DNA of 64,000 bases. Source: Epichloe hybrida. Taxonomy: Eukaryota; Ascomycota; Sordariomycetes; Hypocreales; Clavicipitaceae. The notes under the pieces are model-generated. The model was not told the origin of the DNA. It saw nothing but the letters and a program-made list of their open reading frames with translations, and did no database searches. How positions within the stretch are numbered: position 1 is the first letter of the stretch; the number at the start of each line of letters is the position of its first letter. The stretch is taken from positions 2,666,001 to 2,730,000 of the forward strand of contig JAFEKR010000003.1 of NCBI GenBank assembly GCA_019022495.1. The letters run 5' to 3'. Positions 13,186 to 23,783 of this stretch are shown here, piece by piece. The position numbers and the translations under genes were made by a program.

Positions 13186-13823
13186 ATGAAGTTCCTCCTA
13201 GGTGCGTCTCTTTACCTTGTCTTCGTCAACGGTGTGTTTGTAAGCAGCAATGATGCCAATAACGCCTTGGCCATGGTCAACCAAGCCCGACAGGCCAAAG
13301 GAGTACAGCCTCTTCTTTGGGATGCCAGTCTGGTGACTTACGCCCAATACTGGGCGGATGAGATGGCGAGTGGAAGACGCCCCTTTGAGCACGCACAGGG
13401 AGCCAACCGACCCAGTCAAGGCGAGAATCTGTATGAACAGTCAGCTGGGCAGTGCGATGCCGCCTACGATAACCCGTTGCAAACGGGGATGCATGCTTGG
13501 CTTTCGCAGGAACATCTATACACGGGTCAGCCTATCATGACTGGACATGAGCCATGGCTGCACTGGGGTAATGGATTATGTTGTATCTACGGGGCTTCAT
13601 GAAGGAATGTGCTGATGATTCATCACAGCACAGTGCATGTGGTCTGCCACTACAAATATCGGATGTGCCAGAGCTTATGCCATCTCGGAGCCATACAAGT
13701 TCTTCGACGTCTGTCGATTTACACCAGAAGGAAATATGTGAGCATGAAGTCACTCCTCGGAGGCATGGATTGCTAATTTGGCTAACATGCGTGGATCGTA
13801 GCGTCGGACAGAAGCCGTTTTGA
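13186..13823 (+). CDS. Small secreted CAP/SCP (PR-1-like) protein
   Basis: Three exons: 13186-13567, 13629-13737 and 13802-13823, with introns of 61 and 64 nt. The product is 170 residues. The N terminus MKFLLGASLYLVFVNG is a signal peptide (short basic start, hydrophobic core). The CAP fold follows: NQARQAKGVQPLLWDASL, WADEMASGR, FEHAQGANRPSQGENLY. After the first splice it reads LHWAQCMWSATTNIGCA, the CAP1-type signature with the conserved His and Trp, then FDVCRFTPEGNIVG (CAP2-like). The protein is short and ends soon after CAP2. Family knowledge: fungal Pry/PR-1 proteins are secreted and several bind sterols or fatty acids; some act on host tissue. A specific role here is unknown. Reading through the first donor would give a false stop at 13602. 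Confidence 0.88.
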
Positions 13824-14573
13824 TACAGATTACCACTCCTGCGACCTTGAGAGGAAGTATCGAACGGACACCTCGATTTCAAACAAAACGGGAGACATCA
13901 TGCTCATGAGGCTCGTCGGCGTGGATTTAGGAGGCTTATACTTTTGATTCGAAAGTGACATTGTGGTGGCATAGAAGAAAGAAGGAGTCATGGAAAATGA
14001 GGGCTACCGGATGGGCGGATGTAAAACGAGAAACTTGAGCTGCGAGTGAAGTGGCTTTTATTACTCAGATGGCTCATCCCATGAATGAAATTTCAGAAGA
14101 AAAAAAACATCTATACCCCCTTATACTTATTTAACGTGCAACCCAGCACTGAGAATGGGGTTTTGCTCAAGACCACGGCACGCGCAATGTTCCCCTAGAT
14201 GACAATCAATGTGAAGGCTGGTCCGGTTGAACGTTCTCCCCTGGCACGCAAACACGAATTAACATAGGCAGACATATATACATACATCTTGGGTCTGTGG
14301 CAAAAGATTCAGATATTCCTAGCCAAGTTTTAGAATACAATATGTTAATCAGGACACCAACAGATGAGAAGCATTGGCTAGCATTATTTCTCACAAGCTA
14401 GACGTTGCTAACCTTCCCTGACAGCAACTATCCAAGCTCATTCCTAACATGTATATACAAAACAACAACAATTTTTAAAATGCTTTGATTAAGAAGATGG
14501 AACAAAAAGAGAAGGACGGATTGACAAGAAAAGCACCCCTATGAATTCCAATAAGGATGATAAGCAAAAAAAG
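13824..14573. other. Spacer, no gene
   Basis: A 750-bp spacer between the CAP gene and the tRNA. The first part is presumably the CAP 3' untranslated region. The rest is AT-rich, with scattered short frames that lack any recognisable product. Confidence 0.45.
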
Positions 14574-14662
14574 TGAGGGACACCGGATTTGAACCGATAA
14601 CCTTCAGGTCATTCCATGTAAAGCAACTGGAATCTGACGCGCTACCGTTGCGCCAGCCCCCC
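14574..14662 (-). tRNA. tRNA-Trp (anticodon CCA) with a 17-nt intron
   Basis: A full cloverleaf folds on the minus strand. The acceptor is GGGGGGC paired with GTCCCTC (two G-U pairs), the D stem is GCGC/GCGC, the anticodon stem is TCAGA/CCTGA with loop TTCCAGA, the T arm is ATCGG-TTCAAAT-CCGGT, and the discriminator is A. The exons are 14627-14662 and 14574-14609. The 17-nt intron (14610-14626) sits after position 37, as nuclear tRNA introns do, and its TGGAA can pair with the anticodon-loop TTCCA as expected for splicing. A run of seven T directly downstream on the same strand is a Pol III terminator. The B box reads GGTTCAAATCC. One stem pair (A-C, closing the anticodon stem) is imperfect. 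Confidence 0.93.
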
Positions 14663-15004
14663 TCTCGTACATAAAATTCTCCCATTTTCAAAATACATAA
14701 CGGCTTTACAGATATTTACATTGCTCAAGAAATCGGCAGAAAGTAGGACCGAAAGATGAAAACAAGCTTTTTTATATTTTGAGCCTTTGCTCACGCATGT
14801 ATGGAGGCTGAGGTACGGCGTCAAATGACCAGCATGCGGATTACTTAAGGCAACCCGCAACCAGAGTGGTCCGTGCATAGACTTTCTCTTATCCCAGGAC
14901 TCCCTCAAGAACTCATTCATTACTTATTACTACTCTCTACCACCTCTACCAACCCTCCCTCACCCCATCCACGCGCGTCCCGCACCTGTCGCATCTACAC
15001 ATCG
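14663..15004 (+). other. CWC22 leader/promoter
   Basis: A 342-bp spacer between the tRNA and the CWC22 start codon. The last 130 bp are CT- and AC-rich, as in many fungal 5' leaders. The frame is open upstream to 14873 without a family match, so it is taken as untranslated. Confidence 0.45.
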
Positions 15005-17314
15005 ATGGCGTCGGCCGACGTCGGAATCCCGCGTCGTGAGCGCGATCGCGGTGAACGCGGGCCTCAGCGATCCCAGCGATCCCAGCGATCCCAGCGCCAG
15101 CGACCACCCCAGCGAGATGGCGATTCGTACCGGCCGCCTCCGCGAGAGCGCACGCCCCCCCCCGTGCGAACAGAGGAAGAGAAGCAGGCTGCCGCAAAGG
15201 CAGAGTACGAGAAACTTCTGAATATGAGGTCGGGAGGCACGTACATTCCACCGGCCAGGTTGCGGGCCTTGCAAGCCCAAATCACCGACAAGACAAGCAA
15301 GGAGTACCAGCGCATGGCCTGGGAAGCTCTGAAAAAGAGCATCAATGGTTTAATCAACAAGGTCAACACTGCCAACATCAAATACATTGTTCCCGAGCTG
15401 TTTGGAGAGAATTTGATTCGAGGACGAGGTCTTTTTTGTCGCTCCATCATGAAGGCTCAGGCCGCGAGTTTGCCCTTTACGCCCATCTACGCAGCCATGG
15501 CAGCCATTGTCAACACCAAACTACCGCAGGTCGGCGAGCTGCTCATCAAGCGCTTGATCATGCAGTTTCGAAAAGGATTCAAACGAAATGACAAGTCCGT
15601 TTGTCTCTCATCCACAACCTTCCTGGCCCACCTGATCAACCAGCAGGTGCAACACGAGATGCTCGCCGGGCAAATTCTTCTCCTGCTGCTACACAAGCCG
15701 ACAGACGACAGTGTGGAAATAGCCGTCGGGTTCTCCCGTGAGGTGGGGCAGTACTTGGAGGATATGCAGCCCTCTATTTCAGTCGCCGTATTCGATCAGT
15801 TCAGAAACATCCTGCATGAGGCCGACATTGACAAGCGAACGCAATACATGATCGAGGTTCTGTTTCAGGTGCGCAAAGACAAGTTCAAAGACAATCCGGC
15901 AATCAAGGAAGAACTTGACTTGGTGGAAGAGGAAGACCAAATCACCCATCGGGTTGAACTGGACGGTGAAATCGACGTTCAGGACGGCTTGAACATATTC
16001 AAGTTTGACGCAGAGTGGGAGGATCACGAAGAAGCGTACAAGAAGCTCAAGGCAGAGATTCTGGGTGAAGGAAGTGACTACGAGGACGACGATGAGGATG
16101 CAGACGAAAGCTCCGAGGAAGAAGAAGAGGAAGAGGAGGAGACAAGGGCAATGGAAATCAAAGATCAATCGAACACTGATCTGGTCAATCTGCGAAGGAC
16201 CATCTACCTGACGATTATGTCGAGTGCCGATCCCGAGGAAGCAGTACACAAGCTCATGAAAATCAACCTTCCTGCGGGCCAGGAGCCTGAACTACCGTCC
16301 ATGATTGTGGAGTGTTGCTCGCAAGAAAAGACGTACACCAAGTTCTTTGGTCTGATCGGCGAACGATTCGCAAAAATCAATCGTCTATGGTGCGACTTAT
16401 TTGAACAGTCCTTTGCCAAGTATTACGACACTATTCACCGATACGAGAACAACAAGCTACGAAACATTGCTCAGCTGTTTGGCCACATGCTTGGCGTCGA
16501 CTCCATCGGTTGGCACTGTCTGTCTGTGATCCATCTGAACGAGGATGAGACGACGTCCAGTAGTCGCATCTTCATCAAGATTCTGTTTCAGAGCATCGTG
16601 GAGGAGATTGGGACTCCCAAGCTCAAGGCAAGGATGACGGATGACATGTTGCGGCCAAACTTGGAAGGCATCTTCCCCAAAGACAATGCCCGCAACATCA
16701 GATTCTCCATCAACTACTTCACCAGTATCGGGCTGGGTGCCCTCACGGAAGAGATGAGAGAACATCTCCAGAACATGCCGAAACCAGCCTTGCCGGCTCC
16801 AGCAGCTGCAGATGAGTCCGACTCGGATTCAGTGTCGAGCTACTCCTCGTACACAGGCTCCTCATACTCGTCCCGCTCACGATCGAGGACGAGGACCCCT
16901 CCCCCTGGCCGAATCAGGGGCCGCTCCACATCGCGAGCTTCCTCCCCCGGCCGAGGAAGATGGCGTTCTCGTTCGGACAGTCGGTCTCGATCTCGGTCTC
17001 GGTCTCGGTCCCGATCTGCATCCTACAGTTCGCGCTCACGCTCGCGATCGCCCCCCAGACGCAATCGGCGAGATTCGTACTCTGCTTCACCACATCGACG
17101 ACGCGGACGATCCGTGTCTGCGTCACGATCACGGTCCCCACCTCCAAAAAGACGTCGAGCTCGAAGCGCATCATACAGCTCGCGTAGCCGATCTCCGTCA
17201 CCTCGTGGACGCGCTCGCTCGCCGTCTGCAAAATCAGGCTCCCATGGCCGAAACAGCTCTTCTGTGAGCAGTGCACCACAGCACAAGCGCAGACGAACCG
17301 GTCTGGCATGTTGA
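15005..17314 (+). CDS. CWC22: Pre-mRNA-splicing factor CWC22
   Basis: A single exon of 769 residues. The N-terminal 75 residues are Arg/Gln/Pro-rich, including a 9-bp tandem repeat coding QRS (about 15064-15095). The MIF4G domain runs from about residue 110 to 300 (INGLINKVNTANIKYIVPEL, IRGRGLFCRSIMKAQ). An acidic stretch (DDDEDADESSEEEEEEEEE) lies near 355-380, and an MA3 domain at about 390-510 starts with LRRTIYLTIMSSADPEEAVH. The C terminus is a long RS domain, about 605-769. Family knowledge: CWC22 is a spliceosome component that recruits eIF4A3 for exon-junction-complex assembly in higher eukaryotes. The ATG at 15005 is chosen because the open frame upstream (from 14873) is leader-like. 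The RS tail looks coding on the other strand too, but that is a shadow. Confidence 0.95.
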   Translation: MASADVGIPRRERDRGERGPQRSQRSQRSQRQRPPQRDGDSYRPPPRERTPPPVRTEEEKQAAAKAEYEKLLNMRSGGTYIPPARLRALQAQITDKTSKEYQRMAWEALKKSINGLINKVNTANIKYIVPELFGENLIRGRGLFCRSIMKAQAASLPFTPIYAAMAAIVNTKLPQVGELLIKRLIMQFRKGFKRNDKSVCLSSTTFLAHLINQQVQHEMLAGQILLLLLHKPTDDSVEIAVGFSREVGQYLEDMQPSISVAVFDQFRNILHEADIDKRTQYMIEVLFQVRKDKFKDNPAIKEELDLVEEEDQITHRVELDGEIDVQDGLNIFKFDAEWEDHEEAYKKLKAEILGEGSDYEDDDEDADESSEEEEEEEEETRAMEIKDQSNTDLVNLRRTIYLTIMSSADPEEAVHKLMKINLPAGQEPELPSMIVECCSQEKTYTKFFGLIGERFAKINRLWCDLFEQSFAKYYDTIHRYENNKLRNIAQLFGHMLGVDSIGWHCLSVIHLNEDETTSSSRIFIKILFQSIVEEIGTPKLKARMTDDMLRPNLEGIFPKDNARNIRFSINYFTSIGLGALTEEMREHLQNMPKPALPAPAAADESDSDSVSSYSSYTGSSYSSRSRSRTRTPPPGRIRGRSTSRASSPGRGRWRSRSDSRSRSRSRSRSRSASYSSRSRSRSPPRRNRRDSYSASPHRRRGRSVSASRSRSPPPKRRRARSASYSSRSRSPSPRGRARSPSAKSGSHGRNSSSVSSAPQHKRRRTGLAC

Positions 17315-17919
17315 AAGACGTATTAGGGCGTCACCATGCGAGAGGGCTGAATTTACTAGTTGCGTTGAGGCTGTGTTGGAACTTTTCATTTGGGGAGTGG
17401 GACGGGGGACGGGGGACGGGGGTTCTTTCTCCCAACTTTTTTCTCATCGATTACGGTGGTTATGTTGTACATTCAAATAATAATAACAAGATTACAGATA
17501 CCTCGCCCACATACTCCGTACATGCTTTGTTATTGATGCTATATAAAGCAGGGGTCACAATGGCCACCCGAGCAAGACGTGGAAAAAATGATGCTACGAT
17601 GACGCGCCAACGGCCAATGTGAATCATCCGACGCCATCAGTGTGATTGATGGAAGCATCTCGGCCATGATGGAATCTGGAGCGTAAGTGCACGCACACAT
17701 GCATGTTCATTCACAGCCTGACTCATATTGCCGCCCGTTTTGAAAATTGCCCAGGAACAAACGGAGCCCGCCCGTTCAAACGTATATTTACAACCCCCCC
17801 GTTCTTGAAAAATCCCCCCCCAAAAAATATCACACAAACAAAACATTCCTTGATCCGTGAAGAGACCGCTCCCTTCTCTCGACTTTCATTCATTCCGCTG
17901 GCACACACTCATCCAAACC
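17315..17919. other. Spacer with G-quadruplex-like tract, no gene
   Basis: A 605-bp spacer between CWC22 and the IFI6-like gene. It holds the G-rich tract at 17399-17422 and one TACTCCGTA copy at 17512-17520. No open frame here is credible. Confidence 0.5.
17399..17422 (+). repeat. G-rich tandem (potential G-quadruplex)
   Basis: Four G runs (GGG, then three GGGGG) separated by AC dinucleotides, about 85 bp downstream of the CWC22 stop codon and in its sense strand. The pattern meets the usual four-run, short-loop rule for an intramolecular quadruplex. Confidence 0.8.
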
Positions 17920-18445
17920 ATGCCCTTTGATTTCGGGTCCGCAAAGACCTTCTTCGGCGCCGCGAGGAATGTCTCTGCCGCCCACCCCTTTGCCTTCGCG
18001 GCCGTGGGAGCAGGACTCCTGGTCGTTGCTGGGCCGGGCATCGTCGCGGCTCCGCTGTTGGGCGCCTCGGGGTTCGGGAGCCTTGGTCCTATCGCCGGTG
18101 CGTATTGTGTGCTCCTTGATTTTTGGCTTTGCAACTACATTTACGCACGCGGTGGTGTCTAATCTTTTGATCCCCCTTTTTGGTTTCGTAGGATCGGCGG
18201 CCGCATGTGTGCAGAGTGGCATCGGAAATGTCGTGGCTGGCAGTGCTTTTGCTACGCTTCAGAGCGCGGGGATGGGGGGCGCTGGTGCCGCGGTCGTGAA
18301 TGGCGTTGTTTCTACGGTTGGGGGGGTTGTGGCTGCTGTTGGGGCGGTGTCGACGACTTCTTCTAAGAAGGGCAAGGATGGTCATGGTCATGGTCATGGC
18401 GCTGAGGATGATGGGGAGCGTGATGATGGGGTGGAAAAGGCCTAG
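17920..18445 (+). CDS. IFI6/IFI27 (ISG12)-like small membrane protein
   Basis: Two exons, 17920-18097 and 18192-18445. The 94-nt intron (GTGCGT donor, TTCGTAG acceptor) joins to read PIAGSAAACVQSGIGNVVAG. The product is 143 residues. The body is almost entirely small and hydrophobic residues (AVGAGLLVVAGPGIVAAP, then GIGNVVAGSAFATLQSAGMG, then VSTVGGVVAAVGAVSTTS), matching the glycine/alanine-rich membrane segments of the interferon-inducible 6-16/ISG12 family. The C terminus is a short polar tail with GHGHGHG followed by acidic residues. Family knowledge: animal members sit in mitochondrial or ER membranes and affect apoptosis; fungal members are common but uncharacterised. The alternative start at 17927 in another frame ignores the intron. 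The family call rests on composition plus the SGIGNVVAGS pattern. Confidence 0.75.
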
Positions 18446-18604
18446 AGGGGATGAGGCCATTCAGAGGTCACGAGAACAAACACAAACAGATGATGCAGAA
18501 ACGAAATTGATGGACGCATCATTGCAGAGCAGGAATCCCGGTGCCATTTGCAGCATCTAAAGTACAGTACGCATTTTCTACAGTCCATCTCATACATATT
18601 CCGT

Positions 18605-20440
18605 CTATCCCGAGACCAATGCGTCTCGCGACGCAGTCTCCTTCTCCCGCTCTTCCTCCACGCTCGTACCATCTGTACCATTTGTACCATTTGTACCATT
18701 CGCCACCGTCCCCTTCTTGGACGCCTCCTCCGCTGCCGCGAGCTCCGCGAGTTCCGCCTGGGACTTCTTGGCTTCCAATTCCTTCTTGCTCAGTCGAATG
18801 GCTCCCTTGGCCAATGCCTCCCTTGGCAAAGGTCGGATGATTGGCTGCGCAACCCACCACGGCCGCTTACACTTCCGGATTGTGCCTTTTGAGCTCTCAC
18901 TTGCGTCCAAGCCTTCCTCGTCCCGTGCGTCTCCCAGTTTCTCGAGCTCCTCCTCAAAGCTCTTGCCGCCGGTGGCTTCGTATTCGAGCAGGCCCTGTGC
19001 CACTCTTCCCTCCACGGCTTGCAGGACCCGCTCATACCCATTGACCCCGTCCCGCCGACTTCGCGCGAGCATGTCTCTAATATCAGTGTGTTTGGTGACA
19101 AAGTGACGCAGGAGATGGAAAAGGTGCGGCTGCATGGCTACCAGGTTGGGCGATGGCTCATCCCGTTTCCCGGCGCTGCTGTCGCCGTCCCTCTTGCGTC
19201 GTTTCTTGGCGGGCTCATCCGGCTCCGTCTCCGCCTGTTGATTCTCCTCCATCCAGGCTGTGTCGTCGCCAGGAATGAACAAGGGCCGTCGTCGCGGAGG
19301 GTCATTGCCCAAAGCGTACTTGTGTAGAATGTCCAGATATCGCCTTGTGATGGCGTCGACCCGCCAACCCCCCTTGCCGTCTTTGCCGCGCCAGTACTCG
19401 CGGCCTTCTTGTCCCAGGGGGGGTGGTTTTGCGAAGAGCGCCGGGTCGCTGAGGTTTCCCTCGGCGCTCATGATGCCGTCTGCGCCTGTCGCTGCTAGGC
19501 ACTCGTCGATGTTGCTTCCTTGCAGGATGTTGCCGTTTGCAAATAGGACCGTCTCTGGGGGCAGACTATCTCTGAGGAAGCGAAGCATGTTCCAGTCCGC
19601 TACGCCAGTCAAATGGCCCTTTTGATCTCTCCGCCTTCCGTGAACCGTCAAGATGGACGCCCCAGCTTTTAGTACATTCTGCGCGTACGCCAGTGTTTCT
19701 TCTTTATTCTCCAACATACGAATCTTGGCCGTCACTGGAATCGATAAGTTTTCATGTAAAGTGTTTATGAGTCGAAAGATCAAGTCTTGGTCCTCCTGCA
19801 AGAAGGCCCCGTAATGACCCTTGCGAGCGATGCCCTGGGGACAGCCCAGATTCAAGTCGACTGCGTCGCAATACGGTGATACCTGCTGAGCGGCAGAGAG
19901 CAAAGCATCAGGGTCGTTGGCGCAGAATTGAACAAATAGCGGTCGGTCGATCGAAGGGTTCCCGTCCAGCCACGGTTCGTTCGAGTCCGGCTTGACCGCT
20001 TGGAAGTGCGCTTTTCGGTACTTGCTTTCCTGAGAAAACAGACGGGCGTGAAACATGGGAGTGTATGCGAGCATCTTCTTCTTCTCTTCGTCGGTGAGGA
20101 ACGATCGTGTGAGCATGCGCCAGGCCTGCAAGCAAACAATTAATTATCTTTGCCTCCATGTAAAACGGGGAGTCGATGATTTCGAACAACGTACAAACTC
20201 TGACTGGTCTACCATGGGTGCTACCACATATTTGGGGCTCCCTATGCTCTCGTAGAATGCTCTGCCGTGCAACTTGGTACTCGCCGCTGTCACAGGCGCA
20301 TCCCGCGCTGCTTCTGCTGGCGCGGCGGCCATGGCAGAAAATCGTCTCACTGAATGCAGCGGCGTCGTCGTTGTAAATCGAAGCAATGACGACGGACGGG
20401 ATTGAAGAGGGAGAGGATCCCGCCGCCAGACTCTCCGCAT
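18605..20440 (-). CDS. DUS1: tRNA-dihydrouridine synthase, Dus1 type
   Basis: Two exons, 20195-20440 and 18605-20125. The 69-nt intron (GTACGT donor, TTGCAG acceptor) joins as PMVDQSEFAWRML. The product is 588 residues. The TIM-barrel Dus core is clear: YVVAPMVDQSE (FMN-binding start), LFVQFCANDPD, DAVDLNLGCPQGIARKGHYG with the catalytic Cys, AKIRMLENKEET, ILTVHGRRR and VLFANGNI. The C-terminal 200 residues are a lower-complexity extension with an RKRRK-like basic patch and a 9-bp tandem repeat coding NGT (about 18666-18702). Family knowledge: Dus1 reduces U16 and U17 in tRNA D-loops. The first 36 residues are Arg-rich and presequence-like, and a second ATG at 20332 (MAAAPAEAARD) would yield a short form without them. 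Confidence 0.92.
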
Positions 20441-21288
20441 CAAAGAGGGAGGATTCCGCTCCGATGACCTCCGTGAATAAAATTAAAAATAATAAAAATG
20501 AAAAGAGGGACTAAAGGAGGGGGGAGGGGGCTGTGGGCACCACCCATCCAGGCACCCAGGCCATGGCTGCGTTGTTGGACACGGACGACCCTGGACACGG
20601 AACCCATCTGACAAGTATTACATTATGAGGCACACATTATTTCAACTTCATTGTTTGCACTTGTGTTGGCAACCTGAGAGAAATAAGCCAAACCCGAGGA
20701 ATTCAACAATGCATCTGTCGCTAGAATAATATGCTTGCTTCATCATCTATCTTCAGACTTGCGAATCGAGAAACAGCTTTCCCAAGCCAAACAACAACAT
20801 TAGTCAACTAGTAGCTCGACAAAGTGACTCCATTCAAACTCTCTCGACAAGCACACACGTTCCCCGCCATTGCTGTCTAATGCACCATCTGAACCAACCC
20901 AACTCTTGCCAAGTCAGAAGTCTAGTCATCGCGTGAACCAACCGTCTGGTTCTCCCTGATGGCTTCTCTGGGCCGCCAGCTTTCTTCCAGTGCCTGTTGC
21001 TGATACTTTTTATGCTCCTTCGGCATTCCAAGGCGTGGCCGCGCTATTAATGAGATATGCTTGTGGTTCTTCAGCGGATTCCCCGCACTGGCATGTTGGT
21101 TTAATGGGAAACTGGGACAACAAGAAAGAAAGAACAACCAAAACGCCGTTGACACCTTACTATGCTGTCCTTGATAACGCCGACAATTGTAAATGTGAAT
21201 GAATACATGGCTGGCTAGGCTCCCGAAGGCCCGTCATTGAGAAACGAATCGGTTTGAAAGGGGTTCCACTGGTCGGAATTTGTTGTCA
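20441..21288. other. Spacer, no gene
   Basis: An 848-bp spacer between two leftward genes. It must contain the Dus1 promoter and the 3' end of the BNI4-like transcript. The short frames here have no coding character that I can recognise. Confidence 0.5.
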
Positions 21289-23783
21289 TCAGAAAAAGTG
21301 CGTGTAAATCTTGGAGTTCTCGTGTACTTCCATTTCCTTCAAGGTTAATTGGTCAGTCCGGTTGTGACACCCAAGTAAATAATGACGTCCTTTTGACACA
21401 GGGGGGTTTCTTTTCAGACGAACCATCTTGAACGAATTGAGCTCTTCCTTGATCTGCTGGGCAAGGAGGGGAGTGAGGCGATTGCAAGTGGCAATTTCGC
21501 CTCGTCGATCATACTCCTGGCTCGGCCAAGTATCATAGAATATCAAGCGAGGAGAGAATGTAGCGTTGCGCTTAGCCGTTGGTGTTCCTGACTGGCTATC
21601 CTGGCGCAGTCGCAAAGCAGACATAAAATAGTCTTCACTGCCAATGGCAATAGAGCCGGTCCTCTTATGACCGTGAACTTCGTCGTTCGGGGTGCTCGGT
21701 GCACTTGACATTGGCGAGTCGGCAACGGCGGGGATATTAGGAAGAACAAGATCAGGTGATGCAGATCCCTCCGCAGGCCTCATCGATGGACTTCCAGATC
21801 CTATATTTGCATCATTAGCATTTTTGTTCATGTTTCCAGTAGCAGTCTCAGAGCTTCGAGTACACGTACGTTTCAGAATTCCTTTTCTGACGGCTGCAAG
21901 CACTTCCGCACGTTCGCTTTCACCGCCAACGATGCTCTTGCGCACGCCTGGCTGCTCACCAGTAGGGCTACCGAATCGTTCAGTAAATGCTTCTGATACC
22001 TGAGCTGCATCCATCGAGTTCCGCTCCAGGCGAGGAAAGCCAGTGCCTCCATGAGCTGCCTGAGGATCGGCCGTGACATTGACGCGTTGGGCCTCGGCTT
22101 CAACCGTGACCATGGAAACAGTGGCTTGGCTGGCCTCGGGAACCAATGGCTCGGCGGCAGGAGCCCCCACAACTGATTTCGGACGGAAGAGGCCAACCAG
22201 TGAGCGGGTGCTCTTCTTCATCCCGCGTCCCATTTTGCGAATCATGATGGATGCCGATGAAGCAGTTGAGGAAATAGACAGGTTGTCTGTCGAACCAAAG
22301 AATCTTCCACCATAGATGCTATTTCCAATGCCGCCGGCCTCTTGTGCCTCTGCGATACGGGCCTGTTCCACATCATAAGCTTCCTCAGGTGTAGGTTCTT
22401 TCTGAAGTTTGGACGACTCTGCCCTTTCGGCATCTTCAGCTGCCTTCCGAAACTCGGCAGCACTGCCGAAGGAGAAGGCTCGCCGCAATCGAGAGGTCTT
22501 GCTCTTGCCTTGACCTCCCTTCTGGTTCAATGCAGCCAACTGCTTCGCAGCCGGTGATTCCAAATTCGCCGCGCCGCCAGACAGTTGCGGAGCCGAATCT
22601 TCGCTGGCGTCGTTTGCCATCGTCACCGGCTTGGACAGAGGCGAGGGGCTATGAGTGCGCTTAACAACATCAGATGAAGAGCCCCGAGATGGAATGTTTA
22701 GCATCTTTTGCTGGTCATTCTTGGTGGGTGTTTCATCATTGGCGATCAAAGAGGAGGTACCTGTGGGAGTGGATACGTTACGGCTAGTCGCCTGCATCAG
22801 AGTCCTCGTTAGCACACATGACTTGCATACAAATCCGCTGAATGGCCAACTCAGCCATCAAAACTTAATGGCCGACTTACAGATGATGGCCTGGAGTGGC
22901 TGCTGCGAGTGGAAGACGCGCTCTCCGAGCTTCCGTTGCGTGAGTGACTTTCGGATCGCACAGGACGAGGCTGCCTAGAATCTGCACCATCACGCGAGAC
23001 TGGTCTGACAGAGTTACTGTCCCGAGTTTCGATTGCGTGCACGCTGCGTCGACGCATTCTCATGGCTTCATCTTGAGCGGCCTTCTTGTATTGTTGCAAA
23101 TCATCCATCGAAGACACTGCAACCAATCCTTGATTTGCGGTCAAGTTTGATGCTGAGTACCGTCTGCTAGCTTGGTAAGCTTGGCTCGGTGGCATCATGG
23201 AAGGACTGGATTGAAAGGTGGAACTTTGAGAGCGGCCGTGGTGTGAGGGCTGCACCGACGCTGTGCGTCTATACCGATCTGGCCCGCTCTGTTTAGTGGC
23301 AGTCGAAAAAGAAGGTTGTGTCGACACGGACAAATGAGATTGTGGGCGTGCAGTCGGTGTCATATTGCGGCTCAGTGTGAGGGCCGAGTCGTCCCGGGAG
23401 CCACCATAACTCATGCCAAATGACCCTTGAACGTTATTCTGCATGACGGGGCGATGGTTCCGGCTAGAGTCGTATGCTTGATACGAGGGTACTGTGGTTG
23501 AAGAGCTTGTTCTGTATGCACCATGCTGCTGCCATAACGGCGTTTGATTGAGATTTGGTGTACTGGAGAAAGCATAAGGTTGTGCAGGGACTGAGCTTCC
23601 TCTATACCCTGTAGGACCGTTCGTATTATAGACGGCCCTTGATGCCTGTGAATTTGCCACGCTATATTGGCGGCCGCCATGAGATTGATCTTTGGGCATC
23701 ATGCCACTGGTTGACGAAGGACGGGTCTGAAGCATAGTGGTTGTAGCGGTCGGTTGTGAATACGTCTGGACCAATGCAGCCAT
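21289..23783 (-). CDS. BNI4: BNI4-like bud-neck / septum scaffold protein
   Basis: Three exons: 22881-23783, 21424-22791 and 21289-21336, with introns of 89 nt and 87 nt. The product is 772 residues. Most of it is low-complexity and Ser/Gln/Pro-rich (disordered), with short helical patches (QLAALNQKGG, FSFGSAAEFRKAAEDAERA). The C terminus carries a conserved block: FSPRLIFYDTWPSQEYDRRG, then TCNRLTPLLAQQIKEELN, and after the last splice FKMEMEVHENSKIYTHFF. I associate this ending with Bni4 and related fungal proteins that target PP1 phosphatase and chitin synthase to division sites; this link is from memory and moderately sure. The last intron has length divisible by three and no stop, so retention would insert 29 residues before the terminal block. 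The leader upstream is long and CT-rich. Confidence 0.68.
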
